64,000 bases of DNA from Micromonospora alfalfae (GCF_022230925.1 NZ_JAKKFH010000001.1:124001-188000), one strand, 5' to 3'; positions 24,653-34,273 are shown, counted from the stretch's first letter. Numbers and translations: made by a program. Notes: generated by a model not told the origin, from the sequence alone.

Positions 24653-25330
24653 TCAGTCGGCCGACGTGCGCTCCGCCAGCCGGCGCAGGCGGTCGGCCAC
24701 GGCGCGCGCGTCACCGGCCCGCTCGTCGCCCGGTCGACCCGTGGTGATCGCCTCGGCCAGCGCTCGCAGCTCGGACGGTGGCAGGACGGGCAGCCCCATG
24801 CCGCGCAGTGGGATGGTGACCCCCCGGGCGCTCCCCGGGGCGGTCGCGAGGATGGCCCGCGTCTGAGGTCCGCCGGCCGGACCGTCGTCGTCCGCCTCGC
24901 GGTACGACACAGCGCCGGCCTCGATCCGGGCGGTGGCGAGGTCGACGGTGCTGGTGCGCAGCGCACCGCGTACGCGCGCCCGGCTGCCGTCCAGCCAGGC
25001 GGCCGTGCGGAGCACCCGCAGCACCAGGTAGAGGCCGAGCAGGACGAAGGGCAGGCCGCACAGGCCGATGAACGGGCTGGAGCCGGACTGGTTCGGGTCG
25101 GCGGAGTCGCGTAGCCCGGGCGGCAGCAGCCCCGGCGGCAGGTCGCGGGCCTCCTCATAGGAGGCAAACGCGTCACCCGGCCCGGTCAGTCGGCGCAACA
25201 GCCCGTCGGCGACGAGAGGCAGCGCCACGAACGCCGCGCCGACGGCCGTGAGCAGCACGCCGAACACCACCGCCACGACACGCTGGCCGGGCGACGCGCC
25301 GACCGACAGGCGCAGCTCCTGGTTGGTCAC
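24653..25330 (-). CDS. Membrane protein with two N-terminal helices, unknown
   Basis: A 225-residue protein. Hydrophobic helices lie at about residues 16-45 and 85-110, followed by a cytoplasmic region with short strands (TSTVDLATARIEAGAVSY) reminiscent of small PH-like membrane proteins. The GTG at 25330 lacks a Shine-Dalgarno sequence, but a TACGCT box lies exactly 7 nt upstream, so translation is probably from a leaderless mRNA. No family recognised. Confidence 0.72.
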   Translation of the reverse strand: MTNQELRLSVGASPGQRVVAVVFGVLLTAVGAAFVALPLVADGLLRRLTGPGDAFASYEEARDLPPGLLPPGLRDSADPNQSGSSPFIGLCGLPFVLLGLYLVLRVLRTAAWLDGSRARVRGALRTSTVDLATARIEAGAVSYREADDDGPAGGPQTRAILATAPGSARGVTIPLRGMGLPVLPPSELRALAEAITTGRPGDERAGDARAVADRLRRLAERTSAD

Positions 25331-25337
25331 AGGGGGC

Positions 25338-25343
25338 AGCGTA
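25338..25343 (-). promoter_or_regulatory. -10 box (TACGCT) of a likely leaderless promoter
   Basis: TACGCT on the minus strand ends 7 nt before the GTG at 25330. It fits TANNNT, and no ribosome binding site is present. Confidence 0.45.
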
Positions 25344-25356
25344 AGACCCCGCGAAC

Positions 25357-25394
25357 AACGAAGCGCCCCGGCTGGTGGGCCGGGGCGCTTCGTT
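25357..25394 (-). terminator. Terminator after ssrA
   Basis: A 15-bp inverted repeat, AACGAAGCGCCCCGG and its complement, around an 8-base loop. It lies 5 bp beyond the 3' CCA of tmRNA. The flanking AAC/GTT gives a short U-tail only. Confidence 0.8.
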
Positions 25395-25399
25395 CGAGG

Positions 25400-25775
25400 T
25401 GGTGGAGGTGCCGGGAATCGAACCCGGGTCCTTCGCCGGTTTGTCAGGGCTTCTCCGAGCGCAGCTCGCTGTGCCTCTACTCGGCCCCACCGCTCACGCG
25501 AGCAAGTTGGTGTGACGGGCCCAGTCGCTGATTAATCTCGCCGCACGGACCCCGCGACCGGGTCCGATTGGCCAGCCTCCTAGCTGATGCCGGCTACTGG
25601 GACGAAGGCGTTCCCAGGCCGACAGACTTAGCTACTCGCCTCAGGCGGCGAGAGCGAAGTCAGCGCGATTTTGCTTGGCGCTTATAAGTTTCCGACGACC
25701 GATTCTCGAGACGACGTCGGCTTCCTCGGCTCGCTTCCCCTGTCGCTGCGTACGAAGTCGAAACCAGTCACCCCC
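25400..25775 (-). ncRNA. ssrA: tmRNA
   Basis: A 376-nt RNA. The 5' end GGGGGTGACTGGTTTCGAC pairs with the 3' end CACCTCC followed by encoded ACCA, including a G3-U70 pair for alanine charging, and the 3' T-arm is intact. The tag frame begins with resume codon GCC at 25679 and ends TGA at 25641, encoding AKQNRADFALAA, a typical actinobacterial proteolysis tag. It rescues stalled ribosomes together with SmpB, whose gene lies just upstream on the same strand. A TAGTCT box at 25807-25812 may be its -10 element. Confidence 0.97.
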
Positions 25776-25879
25776 TCGACAGGCCGCCGATGTGGCGGCA
25801 CTGACAAGACTAACGCCTGCCGCAACAGCTTTCATCCCGAGCCCCGGGCCGGCACGCCGACCCGGACAAACGGGATGAA

Positions 25880-26359
25880 CTAGTCGTCCATCCCCTTGCC
25901 GCGTCGACCGGACACCCGGGCGATCTCCCGGTCCGCGTCCCGCTTGGCGAGGTCCTGGCGCTTGTCGTACGACTTCTTGCCCTTGGCCAGGGCGATCTCG
26001 ACCTTGGCCCAGCCGTCCGAGAAGTAGACCTGCAACGGGACGATGGTGAAACCGCCCTCGCGGGTCCTGCCGAGGAGCTTGTCGATCTCCCCCCGGTTCA
26101 GCAGCAGCTTGCGGGTACGCCGGGGCTCATGGTTGGTCCAGGTGCCCTGGGTGTACTCCGGGATGTGCATCGCGTGCAGGAACAACTCGCCGTCACGTTC
26201 CTGCGCGAACGCGTCGACAAGTGACGCTCTTCCGGCCCGAAGCGACTTGACCTCGGTGCCGGTCAGCGCCATGCCCGCCTCGTACGTGTCGAAGATGGCG
26301 TAGTCGTGACGCGCCTTCTTGTTGGAGGCGACCACCTTGCGCCCCTTTTCCCGTGGCAT
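25880..26359 (-). CDS. smpB: SmpB, tmRNA-binding protein
   Basis: A 159-residue OB-fold protein ([36 protein letters not shown], basic C-terminal tail [18 protein letters not shown]). It binds the tRNA-like domain of tmRNA and fits the empty decoding centre of stalled ribosomes. The ATG at 26359 matches the family's usual start (MPREKGRK); a GTG three codons upstream is possible. Its partner ssrA lies 104 bp downstream. Confidence 0.97.
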   Translation of the reverse strand: MPREKGRKVVASNKKARHDYAIFDTYEAGMALTGTEVKSLRAGRASLVDAFAQERDGELFLHAMHIPEYTQGTWTNHEPRRTRKLLLNRGEIDKLLGRTREGGFTIVPLQVYFSDGWAKVEIALAKGKKSYDKRQDLAKRDADREIARVSGRRGKGMDD

Positions 26360-26435
26360 CGGTGCCACCCCCTCTCCTGGCGTCCGCGGCCGGGCTCACC
26401 CCGGCCGGACAACCGATCATGCTACCCGAATGACA

Positions 26436-26478
26436 AGGACCCTCCCGCGCCGTTTATTTCCGGCTGCGGGAGGGTCCT
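26436..26478 (-). terminator. Terminator between ftsX and smpB
   Basis: A 13-bp stem AGGACCCTCCCGC and its complement; the loop holds a further GCCG/CGGC pair. On the minus strand it is followed by TTGTCATT. It lies 31 bp after the ftsX stop and separates ftsEX from smpB. Confidence 0.75.
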
Positions 26479-26508
26479 CGGGAGGCGACGGGACGACCCG
26501 TACGGTGC

Positions 26509-27384
26509 CTAGACCCGCAGGTAGAAGCGCAGGGTGATCCAGGCGGTGCCCGCGCTGACCAGACCACCGACGCCGGCCATCAGCGGGAAGATGAACAGGA
26601 TGTCGCCCCAGGTGATCGGCGAGAGCAGACCCTGCAACGCGCTCAACGACCCGTCGAAGAGCAGATACTTCGCCGCGACCAGGGCCACCAGACCGAGCAG
26701 TGAACCGATCAGGCCGGCCACCACGGCCTCCAGCACGAACGGCGCCTGGATGAACCAGTTGGACGCGCCAACCAGCTTCATGACCGCCACCTCACGCCGC
26801 TTGCTGTACGCGGCCACCTGAATGGTGTTCGCGACCAGCAGCAGGGCGGCGATCGCCATCACGATGGCGGCAGCCAGGGCGATGTTCTGGATCGAGGTGA
26901 GGATGTTGAAGATCTTGTCGAGCAGTCGACTCTGGTCGATGATCTCCTCGACGCCCGCGGTGTCCTTGTACTGCTCGTAGACGTCCTTGTACTGCTCCGG
27001 GTTGTTCAGTTTGAGCCGGAACGCCTCGGGAAGCTGGTCCGGCTTGACCGCGTTCACCAGGTCCGGCGCGTCCTGGTACATCTCCTTGAAGCGCTTGTAC
27101 GCCTCGTCCTTGTTGACGTAGAGGACGTCCTTGACCAGGGGGTCGCTGTCGAGCTTGGTCTGGAGGTCGGTGCGCTCCTGCTCGGTCACCTCCTGGGTCA
27201 AGAAGATCGAGACTTCGATGTTCTTGTAGTAGAGGTCCTTCATGTCGTCGACCTGGCGGTACATGAGACCGCTGGCGCCGAGCATGGTCAGCGAGACCGC
27301 CATCGTGATGATCATCGCGATGGACATGGTCACGTTGCGCCACAGTCCGACCAGTACCTCGGACAGGACGTATTTCACGCGCAT
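26509..27384 (-). CDS. ftsX: FtsX, permease-like divisome protein
   Basis: A 291-residue protein with one N-terminal transmembrane helix (VTMSIAMIITMAVSLTML), an extracellular loop of about 120 residues that in relatives activates peptidoglycan hydrolases such as RipC, and three C-terminal transmembrane helices with the KRREVAVMKLVGAS motif typical of FtsX. It forms a complex with the FtsE ATPase and couples ATP hydrolysis to septal wall cleavage. It starts 67 bp after ftsE. Confidence 0.97.
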   Translation of the reverse strand: MRVKYVLSEVLVGLWRNVTMSIAMIITMAVSLTMLGASGLMYRQVDDMKDLYYKNIEVSIFLTQEVTEQERTDLQTKLDSDPLVKDVLYVNKDEAYKRFKEMYQDAPDLVNAVKPDQLPEAFRLKLNNPEQYKDVYEQYKDTAGVEEIIDQSRLLDKIFNILTSIQNIALAAAIVMAIAALLLVANTIQVAAYSKRREVAVMKLVGASNWFIQAPFVLEAVVAGLIGSLLGLVALVAAKYLLFDGSLSALQGLLSPITWGDILFIFPLMAGVGGLVSAGTAWITLRFYLRV

Positions 27385-27451
27385 CGGGATTTCCTCCGGG
27401 TCTCCGGCATGAGGTGTTCGTCGTCAGGCTGCGCAGGGGTGGAGCGCCGGC

Positions 27452-28132
27452 TCACCCGTAGACGCCGCGGGCCTGGTCACGCACGATGCGACCGCTCTCA
27501 ATCTCAACGACGCGGCGGCGCATCTGGTTCACGATGTTGGAGTCGTGGGTGACCATCACGACGGTCGTGCCGGTGCGGTTGATCCGGTCCAGCAGGCGCA
27601 TGATCTCAATCGAGGTGTCCGGGTCCAGGTTTCCGGTGGGCTCGTCCGCCAGCAGGATCAGCGGACGGTTCACGAACGCCCGGGCGACGGCGACCCGCTG
27701 CTGCTCACCACCGGAGAGCTCGTGCGGGTAGCGGTGCTCCTTGCCACCGAGCCCGACCAACTCCAGCACCTCCGGCACGACCCGGCGGGCAACCGCCTTC
27801 GTCTTGCCGATCACCTCGAGGGCGAACGCCACGTTCTCGTAGGCGGTGCGGTTGGGCAGCAGCCGGAAGTCCTGGAAGACGCAGCCGATCGAGCGCCGGA
27901 AGTGGGGTCGCTTCCAGGAACGCATCGACGTGACGTCCTTGCCGTTGACGACGACGCGCCCCTTGTTGGGGGCCACCTCGTGCAGCAGCATTTTGATGAT
28001 CGTGGACTTGCCGGAGCCGGATGGACCGATGAAGAAGACGAACTCGCCCTTCTCGATCGAGACGGACACGTTGTCGAGCGAAGGCCGGGACGCCTTCGGG
28101 TACGTCTTCGTCACTTGCTCAAGCTGAATCAC
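27452..28132 (-). CDS. ftsE: FtsE, ABC-type ATPase of the divisome
   Basis: A 226-residue ATPase with Walker [11 protein letters not shown]-loop VFQDFRLLP, signature LSGGEQQR and Walker [11 protein letters not shown]. The GTG at 28132 begins the conserved [13 protein letters not shown] start. A longer frame from a TTG is rejected. There is no Shine-Dalgarno sequence; a -10 box TAGACT sits 8 nt ahead of the GTG, suggesting a leaderless transcript. It works with FtsX in cell division. Confidence 0.96.
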   Translation of the reverse strand: MIQLEQVTKTYPKASRPSLDNVSVSIEKGEFVFFIGPSGSGKSTIIKMLLHEVAPNKGRVVVNGKDVTSMRSWKRPHFRRSIGCVFQDFRLLPNRTAYENVAFALEVIGKTKAVARRVVPEVLELVGLGGKEHRYPHELSGGEQQRVAVARAFVNRPLILLADEPTGNLDPDTSIEIMRLLDRINRTGTTVVMVTHDSNIVNQMRRRVVEIESGRIVRDQARGVYG

Positions 28133-28140
28133 GGGTGGTG

Positions 28141-28168
28141 AGTCTACGCGGTGTAACAACTGAGCCAA
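28141..28168 (-). promoter_or_regulatory. Leaderless promoter of ftsEX
   Basis: On the minus strand, TTGGCT at 28163-28168, a 16-bp spacer, TAGACT at 28141-28146, then 8 nt to the GTG at 28132. Transcription would start at or within a base of the initiation codon. Confidence 0.65.
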
Positions 28169-28250
28169 GCCCCACGCCCCGCCGATCCGGCACGAGTCGT
28201 CGAATCAGGCTCCTACCTGGAGATCGACGACGCGCTCCGCCCGCGCGCCG

Positions 28251-29372
28251 TCACGCACCGTCGTTGGCGAGCTGCCGCTGCTTGCGCCAACGGATGCCGG
28301 CCTCGATGAAATCGTCGAGGTCGCCGTCGAAGACCCCGCTCGGATTGCCGGTCTCCTGCTCGGTTCGGAGATCCTTCACCATCTGATACGGGTGCAGGAC
28401 GTAGGAGCGCATCTGGTCGCCCCACGAGCTCGTGCTGCCGCTCTTGAGGCCGGCCATCTTCTCTTCCTCCTCCTGGCGCTTGCGCTCCAGGAGCCGGGCC
28501 TGGAGCACCCGCAGCGCGGAGGCCTTGTTCTGCAGCTGGGACTTCTCGTTCTGGCAGGTCACCACGATGCCGGTCGGGATGTGCGTCAGGCGCACCGCCG
28601 AGTCGGTCGTGTTGACGCTCTGCCCACCAGGCCCGGAGGAGCGGTAGACATCGACCCGAACCTCGTTCTCCGGGATGTCGATGTGGTCGGTCTGCTCGGT
28701 GACCGGCAGAACCTCGACGCCCGCGAAGCTGGTCTGCCGACGACCCTGGTTGTCGAACGGGCTGATCCGGACCAGCCGGTGCGTGCCCGACTCGACGCTG
28801 AGCGTGCCGTACGCGTACGGCACCTTGACCGCGAAGGTGGCCGACTTCAGGCCCGCCTCCTCGGCGTACGAGGTCTCGTAGACCTCGGTGGGGTAGCCGT
28901 GCCGCTCCGCCCAGCGCAGGTACATCCGCAGCAGCATCTCGGCGAAGTCCGCGGCATCCACGCCACCCGCACCGGCCCGGATGGCGACCAGCGCCTCCCG
29001 GGAGTCGTACTCGCCGGAGAGCAGGGTACGGACCTCCATCTCCTGGATGGCCTTGGTCAACCCGGTGATCTCCGACTCGACCTCGGTCAGCACACCCGGG
29101 TCGGCCTCGGCCTCGGCCAGCTCCAACAGCACCTGGGCGTCGTCGAGGCCGGAACGCAGGCTGCCCAGCTTGCTGATCTCGCCGTTGACGTACGACAGCT
29201 GCGAGGTCACCTGCTGGGCCTTGGCCTGGTCGTCCCACAGGTCGGGGGCGGATGCCTCCTGCTCCAGGCGGGCCTTGTCCTCGTGGAGCCGGTCGAGGTT
29301 GAGGACGGCCTCGATGTTTCGCAGGGTCGCGTCGAGTTCCTTGAGCTGTTCGGCGTAATCGGCAGCGGTCAC
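28251..29372 (-). CDS. prfB: Peptide chain release factor 2
   Basis: A 373-residue class I release factor with the SPF tripeptide ([11 protein letters not shown]) that reads UGA and UAA stops, and the catalytic GGQ in [10 protein letters not shown] that triggers peptide release. There is no internal TGA frameshift site as in E. coli; the frame is continuous. The GTG at 29372 is chosen rather than a TTG at 29381, because a TACGCT box lies 8 nt upstream of the GTG and no ribosome binding site exists. It lies 118 bp upstream of ftsE, an order conserved in actinobacteria. Confidence 0.96.
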   Translation of the reverse strand: MTAADYAEQLKELDATLRNIEAVLNLDRLHEDKARLEQEASAPDLWDDQAKAQQVTSQLSYVNGEISKLGSLRSGLDDAQVLLELAEAEADPGVLTEVESEITGLTKAIQEMEVRTLLSGEYDSREALVAIRAGAGGVDAADFAEMLLRMYLRWAERHGYPTEVYETSYAEEAGLKSATFAVKVPYAYGTLSVESGTHRLVRISPFDNQGRRQTSFAGVEVLPVTEQTDHIDIPENEVRVDVYRSSGPGGQSVNTTDSAVRLTHIPTGIVVTCQNEKSQLQNKASALRVLQARLLERKRQEEEEKMAGLKSGSTSSWGDQMRSYVLHPYQMVKDLRTEQETGNPSGVFDGDLDDFIEAGIRWRKQRQLANDGA

Positions 29373-29380
29373 GACAGACA

Positions 29381-29386
29381 AGCGTA
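29381..29386 (-). promoter_or_regulatory. -10 box (TACGCT) of a likely leaderless prfB promoter
   Basis: TACGCT on the minus strand ends 8 nt before the GTG at 29372, the same geometry as at ftsE. No clear -35 box. Confidence 0.5.
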
Positions 29387-29436
29387 CTGTGCCGGGAGCG
29401 GAGCAGCTCGTTCCCTATGCACGAACCCGCTGACCG

Positions 29437-29952
29437 TCACCCGACGGGGGCGGACTTCAACCACGACAGGGCCGCCCGGTGGTAGGCGACGGCGAACTCC
29501 AGCGCGCTGGCGTCGTACGTCTCGCCGTCCCGTTTGGCGTTCTTCACCTGCTCCCGGACCTGGGCGAGGGCCTCGGTGTGGTATTCGTTGGCCGAGGCGT
29601 ACAGGCCCTTCAGCTGGCTGGCCGAGTGCAGGTTGCCGAAGGCCATCCGGAGCGCTATCGGGTTGCGGATGGTGTCCCGCCCCGGGTTCTCCGCGAGCCA
29701 GCGGGAAAACGTCCGTTTTCCGCTGGCGGTGAGTGCGTAGGGCTGGCTCATCCGCGGGCCCGGCTTGCCGAGCCGCACGTAACCCCGCTCAGCCAGCACC
29801 GGCAACTCGCGGTACACCTGACTGCGGGTCATCGACCAGTACGGCGCCAGACGGCGCTCAGCGGCGGCCATCAACTGACCGCCTGTCATCGGGCCCTCGT
29901 GGAGGAGGCCGAGCAGGGCCGCCGCCGTAGGGTTGACTCCGGAATCCGCCAT
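29437..29952 (-). CDS. PadR-family transcriptional regulator
   Basis: A 171-residue protein. The N-terminal winged helix has LLGLLHEGPMTGGQLM, MTRSQVYRELPVLAERGYV and the wing PYALTASGKRTF; a C-terminal helical dimerisation domain of the PadR/Vir type follows. Such proteins repress detoxification or efflux genes and often respond to a small ligand. The ATG at 29952 gives the expected length; the 26-codon upstream extension is rejected. No obvious partner gene is adjacent. Confidence 0.9.
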   Translation of the reverse strand: MADSGVNPTAAALLGLLHEGPMTGGQLMAAAERRLAPYWSMTRSQVYRELPVLAERGYVRLGKPGPRMSQPYALTASGKRTFSRWLAENPGRDTIRNPIALRMAFGNLHSASQLKGLYASANEYHTEALAQVREQVKNAKRDGETYDASALEFAVAYHRAALSWLKSAPVG

Positions 29953-30127
29953 GGCCACTACGCTGCCACTTTGCGCACCCGGCGTCCAGGATTTGCCGGT
30001 TTGCCACCCGACAGGACTTCCTAAGTGCACTGTCGGCGGCAGACTGTCCGCTGAGGACTATCGATGGATTGCCACATTCCGGGCGTCCGCCGGCGGCGCC
30101 CACGCGCCGCCGGCGGGTCGTCGCCGG

Positions 30128-31756
30128 TCAGCCCATGTGCGGGTACGTGTGGTCGGTCGGCGGAACGAAGGTCTCCTTGATCGTCCGCGGGGAGACCCAG
30201 CGGACCAGGTTCAGCCAGGAGCCGGCCTTGTCGTTGGTGCCGCTGGCACGGGCGCCGCCGAAGGGCTGCTGCCCGACCACCGCGCCGGTCGGCTTGTCGT
30301 TGATGTAGAAGTTGCCGGCCGCGTACCGCATGCGCTCGCCGACCGACTCGACGACCCGGCGGTCGGTGGCGAACACCGAGCCGGTCAGCGCGTACGGGGC
30401 GATCGACTCCGCCTGCGCGACCACGTCGTCGAAGCGGGCGTCGTCGAACACGTGCACGCCCAGGATCGGCCCGAAGTACTCGGTGGTGAAGGTCTCGTGG
30501 GCGGCGTCGCCGCACTCGAAGAGCGTCGGTCGCACGAAGTAGCCGACCGAGTCGTCGGCGGTGCCACCGGCCAGCACCCGGCAACTGTCGTCACCGGCGA
30601 TCAGCTCCAGCGCGGCGGTGTGCCGGGCGAACGCCTTGTCGTCGATCACCGCGCCGCCGAAGTTGCCGAAGTCGGCCACGTCACCGTAGGTCAGCGAGTC
30701 GGCGGTGGCGGCCAGCCGGTCCCGCAGCCCACCCTCCCAGATCGAGCGCGGCACGTACGCCCGCGAGGCCGCCGAGCACTTCTGGCCCTGGTACTCGTAC
30801 GCGCCACGGATCAGCGCGGTGTGCAACGCGTCAACGTCTGCGCTGGTGTGCGCGACGACGAAGTCCTTGCCGCCGGTCTCGCCGACCAGGCGCGGGTAGC
30901 CCCGGTAACGGGAGATGTTGTCTCCCACCGTCCGCCACAACTGCTGGAACACCTTCGTCGAACCGGTGAAGTGGATGCCGGCCAGATCCGGGTCGGCGAG
31001 CACGACATCCGAGACCTCCTCGCCCCGGCCGGTGACCATGTTGATCACGCCGGGCGGCAGGCCGGCGGCCTCGAACAGCCGCATGGTGAAGTGCGCGGCG
31101 AACTGCTGGGTCGGCCCCGGCTTCCAGACCACCGTGTTGCCCAGCAGGGCCGGCGCCGACGGCAGGTTGCCGGCGATGGCGGTGAAGTTGAACGGGGTGA
31201 CCGCGTAGACGAAGCCCTCCAGCGGGCGGTGGTCGAAGCGGTTCCAGACGCCGGGCGAGGACGCCGGCTGCTCCTCGAGCAGGCGACGCGCGAAGTGCAC
31301 GTTGAACCGCAGGAAGTCGATGAACTCGCACGCCGCGTCGATCTCAGCCTGGATCGCGGTCTTCGACTGGCCGAGCATGGTGGCGGCGTTGAGCGTGTCC
31401 CGCCAGGGGCCGGCGAGCAGCTCGGCGGCGCGCAGGAAGATCGCGGCGCGTTCCTCGAAGGGCAGCGCCCGCCACATGGGTGCGGCGTCCTTTGCCGCCC
31501 TGGTCGCGGCGCGCGCGTCGTCGTGGGTGGCGTGCGCGGTCACCCCCAGCACGTGGGCGTGCTTGTGCGGCTGCACCACGTTGATCGGGTCACCGCCGGC
31601 CATCCGCTGCTCACCGCCGATGGTCATCGGCAGGTCGATGCGCTCGGCGGCGAGTTCGGTCAGCCGCCGCTGGAGCCGGTCCCGGTCGGGGCTGCCCGGC
31701 TCGTAGTTGCGAACCGGCTCGTTGCGCGGCTCGGGAACGGAGAACACGGCATCCAT
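30128..31756 (-). CDS. pruA: L-glutamate gamma-semialdehyde (P5C) dehydrogenase
   Basis: A 542-residue NAD-dependent aldehyde dehydrogenase. The catalytic Cys lies in YQGQKCSAASRAYV, the general-base Glu in RLVGETGGKDFVV, and the Rossmann segment is TGSTKVFQQL. Length and motifs match the stand-alone P5C dehydrogenase of the second step of proline and arginine breakdown, which makes glutamate. The ATG at 31756 follows AGGAG. No proline dehydrogenase gene is adjacent. Confidence 0.93.
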   Translation of the reverse strand: MDAVFSVPEPRNEPVRNYEPGSPDRDRLQRRLTELAAERIDLPMTIGGEQRMAGGDPINVVQPHKHAHVLGVTAHATHDDARAATRAAKDAAPMWRALPFEERAAIFLRAAELLAGPWRDTLNAATMLGQSKTAIQAEIDAACEFIDFLRFNVHFARRLLEEQPASSPGVWNRFDHRPLEGFVYAVTPFNFTAIAGNLPSAPALLGNTVVWKPGPTQQFAAHFTMRLFEAAGLPPGVINMVTGRGEEVSDVVLADPDLAGIHFTGSTKVFQQLWRTVGDNISRYRGYPRLVGETGGKDFVVAHTSADVDALHTALIRGAYEYQGQKCSAASRAYVPRSIWEGGLRDRLAATADSLTYGDVADFGNFGGAVIDDKAFARHTAALELIAGDDSCRVLAGGTADDSVGYFVRPTLFECGDAAHETFTTEYFGPILGVHVFDDARFDDVVAQAESIAPYALTGSVFATDRRVVESVGERMRYAAGNFYINDKPTGAVVGQQPFGGARASGTNDKAGSWLNLVRWVSPRTIKETFVPPTDHTYPHMG

Positions 31757-32039
31757 CAAGGCTCCTGGCGATCTCGACAGCAGTGGCGAAACCGGACCCG
31801 CGGGCACCGACCGGATGGCCGGACACCGGACGCCGCACGGGAGGCCGAGCAGCGGCGGGACCTCCCCTGATTCTCCCACGACGGGCCACGCGACCCACCT
31901 CCGCCACCGCCCTGCGCCAAGGACCGCCCCACCCCTCCTCCCCTTACCGACCGCTCTCGATCCGTCCCGGGGCGACAGCCAGCCCAGCGGGCCCGCGTAC
32001 CCTGAATGGTCGGTGACCTGCCGCCTCGAAGGGGAGACG

Positions 32040-33167
32040 ATGACCAAGCAGCCCGGCCGCGTCCCGGCCGCTGAGTCGGACGAGCCGGCGGTCGACGCGG
32101 CCAGCGCCGGCAGTCGGCCGCTGCCCGCCCCCGGCGCCGCAGTGCTCGCGCTGCTGGCGCTCGGTTGGCTGGCCGCCATGCTCTGGTCCACCCGGGAGGC
32201 CATCACCTCGGCGGCGGCCGGGGTCACCGCGATCAGCCTCTCCGCGTTCGCCCTGCCCGGCGTGATCTCGGCCGCGCTGGTGGCCGGGGCGGCCGTCGCA
32301 CTGGCCGGTGGCAACCTGCTGGCCCGCCGCTACGGCGACTGGGCCACCCTTCGCTTCGCCGGGGCGATCGGCGGCGGAATGCTGGTCGGGCTTGCTGCCG
32401 CGGTGGCCATCAACCTCACCTACTTCGACACGTCCACCACCAACGTGATCGCCGGCACCACGGCGGCTGCGGCGATCATCGGGGGCGCGCTGGCCGGCGC
32501 GCGAACCGCCCCGGCGGTCGGAGCTGTCATCACCGCCGCGCTGGGCACGCTGATCTTCGTTGTCGCGTTCAGCCGCGCCCGGGACCCGCTGTTCGACCTC
32601 TTCGGCTCCGGCGACAGCCAGGAATCGTTGATCAACGCGGCCAAGTGGGTGTCGCGTACCGAATCGCTCGTCGCCGGGCTGCTCGCCGGGCTACTGGCCT
32701 TCGGATACCTGACCTGGGCACGGCGTCGAGCCGTCCGCCGCGATCCCGAGGCCCCGGCGCTGCGCTGGCCGGCCTACCTGCTCGCCGGCGCCGGGCCGGG
32801 GCTCCTCCTGCTGCTCGCCGAAGTGATCATCAGGGTTGGCGGCCGGTCGCTGCTCGACCTTGCCAGCGCGCTCAGTGAGGCGGACGCGGTAGCCCAGACA
32901 TCGCTGGGCACCTCGCGGGTGGACAACGGCATCTGGGTGCTCTTCGTGGGGGCGCTCACCGCGCTCATCGCGTTCGGCCGCACGCTCAGCCCGGCCCACG
33001 GCGACGACGACGAACCGACCCACCGCCCGGACCCCGTCACGGACCAGGTCGACCCGGCGGACGACAAGCCGGGCTACGCCAAGGCGTTCGACGCCGACCC
33101 GGCCGAGACGTTCGACGCAGCCGACGCGGCCGACGCGGACCCGGCGAAGGCTGACCCGGCTCGCTGA
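32040..33167 (+). CDS. Multi-pass membrane protein with acidic C-terminal tail, unknown
   Basis: A 375-residue protein with about eight hydrophobic helices from residue 30 to 320. A cytoplasmic-looking tail rich in Asp, Ala and Pro ends in near-repeats of DAADAADADPAKADPA type. GGGGAGA precedes the ATG at 32040. It is divergent from pruA (283-bp gap, with no further gene seen). No family recognised. Confidence 0.8.
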   Translation: MTKQPGRVPAAESDEPAVDAASAGSRPLPAPGAAVLALLALGWLAAMLWSTREAITSAAAGVTAISLSAFALPGVISAALVAGAAVALAGGNLLARRYGDWATLRFAGAIGGGMLVGLAAAVAINLTYFDTSTTNVIAGTTAAAAIIGGALAGARTAPAVGAVITAALGTLIFVVAFSRARDPLFDLFGSGDSQESLINAAKWVSRTESLVAGLLAGLLAFGYLTWARRRAVRRDPEAPALRWPAYLLAGAGPGLLLLLAEVIIRVGGRSLLDLASALSEADAVAQTSLGTSRVDNGIWVLFVGALTALIAFGRTLSPAHGDDDEPTHRPDPVTDQVDPADDKPGYAKAFDADPAETFDAADAADADPAKADPAR

Positions 33168-33320
33168 CGCCTGACCGCAGCCCTTGTTGCCGGGCCGGGA
33201 CGCTGGTTCCGTTGACGTCATCTCCGAGGGCGACTGGAAACTGATCAACCCCTGACCGAGACGTCCCTTAAGCCCGGGCCGGATGTCCGACTCAGGCTGC
33301 TACCGGGGGCGGCGTCCGGC

Positions 33321-33830
33321 TCAGTCGGTAGCGCGTAGCAGCTCGTCCAGCTCCGTCACGTCGTACCACTCCAGCTCGTGGTCCTCTGCGCCGTCGACGG
33401 TGAACTGGGCATCAGGGTCACCAGCCGCCGCCTCGGCCACGACGTCGACCGCCGCGCCGACCTCCTCGGCCGCATCCGCGCCGTCCACGTGGATTGCCGC
33501 GACGGCGCCCACCGGCACGGCGTCGGTCAACGTCACAGCGCTGGAGCCCAACTCACCGTCGCCACGCCCGATCGCTGCCGCCGGCAGGTCGACCGAGATG
33601 ACCACGCGACGGCGGGGAGCGGTCGGGTCGGCCCGGAGCAGGTGCAGGGCGTCCTGGGCAGCCCGGGTGAAGGCGACGTACTCCAACTCCTCCTCGTCAC
33701 CCTCGGCGTACCACTCGCGCAGGGCCGGAGTCACGGCGTGCGCCTGGTCGGCGGCCAGCCCTTCCGCACGCAGCCGGGCCAGCATCGGTACCGTCGCCGG
33801 CACGTACACCCGGACAAGCTCGTCGGTCAC
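33321..33830 (-). CDS. DUF6912-like hypothetical protein
   Basis: A 169-residue acidic protein. The GTG at 33830 follows GGGGAGA at 6 nt. It starts [20 protein letters not shown] and contains [13 protein letters not shown] and the C-terminal [12 protein letters not shown]. It looks like the actinobacterial DUF6912 family of unknown function. The upstream part of the open frame is not coding in character. It is convergent with the membrane protein gene, across a 153-bp gap that shows no feature. Confidence 0.78.
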   Translation of the reverse strand: MTDELVRVYVPATVPMLARLRAEGLAADQAHAVTPALREWYAEGDEEELEYVAFTRAAQDALHLLRADPTAPRRRVVISVDLPAAAIGRGDGELGSSAVTLTDAVPVGAVAAIHVDGADAAEEVGAAVDVVAEAAAGDPDAQFTVDGAEDHELEWYDVTELDELLRATD

Positions 33831-34045
33831 CTGTCGTCTCCCCGCGTCGTCCACCACCGGCGGACGCCGGCACGGGCGCCGATCATGCCGCACGCCGTGA
33901 CCGTCATACACCCCGCCTCCGGCCGGAGGAAGTTCCCAGCCGGTGTGTCCCGCGTGGTTGGTCCGCCACCGACCCGGTGCGGTGCTGGGCGGCGAGGGCT
34001 GTCGGTGGCAAACTGAGCCAAACGACATCAACCCCGGGAGTTCCT

Positions 34046-34273
34046 GTGGAGCCGAGGTTCCTGCTGCTCTCCGACGTGGCCGCCGAGCTCAACGTGTCGG
34101 ACTCGCAGGTCTACCACATGGTGCGCAGCGGAGAACTGCCGGCGATAAAGATCGGCGGACGCGGCCAGTGGCGCGTCGAGCGCGCTCGACTGGAGGAGTA
34201 CATAGCGCGCAAATATGACGAGACAGCAGACTGGGTGCAGAGCAACCCGCTGGTCGACCGCGACCCCGAGTAG
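34046..34273 (+). CDS. Small helix-turn-helix (excisionase/MerR-like) protein
   Basis: A 75-residue protein, essentially one winged-helix domain: [40 protein letters not shown] followed by a C-terminal helix. It matches the excisionase-family HTH_17 fold used by small actinobacterial DNA-binding regulators. The GTG at 34046 has GGGAG about 5 nt upstream. No integrase is nearby, so it is more likely a chromosomal regulator than a phage excisionase. Confidence 0.88.
   Translation: MEPRFLLLSDVAAELNVSDSQVYHMVRSGELPAIKIGGRGQWRVERARLEEYIARKYDETADWVQSNPLVDRDPE

Noticed and set aside
20296..25775. Integration sites at tRNA-Ala or ssrA
   Set aside because: No integrase, direct repeat of the tRNA or ssrA 3' end, or phage gene is seen next to either; both appear unoccupied.
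28251..29372. Programmed frameshift in prfB
   Set aside because: The frame is continuous from the start to GGQ and the stop, with no early in-frame TGA.
34046..34273. Phage or ICE excisionase
   Set aside because: The fold fits, but no integrase, relaxase or phage gene lies nearby and the neighbours are core genes.
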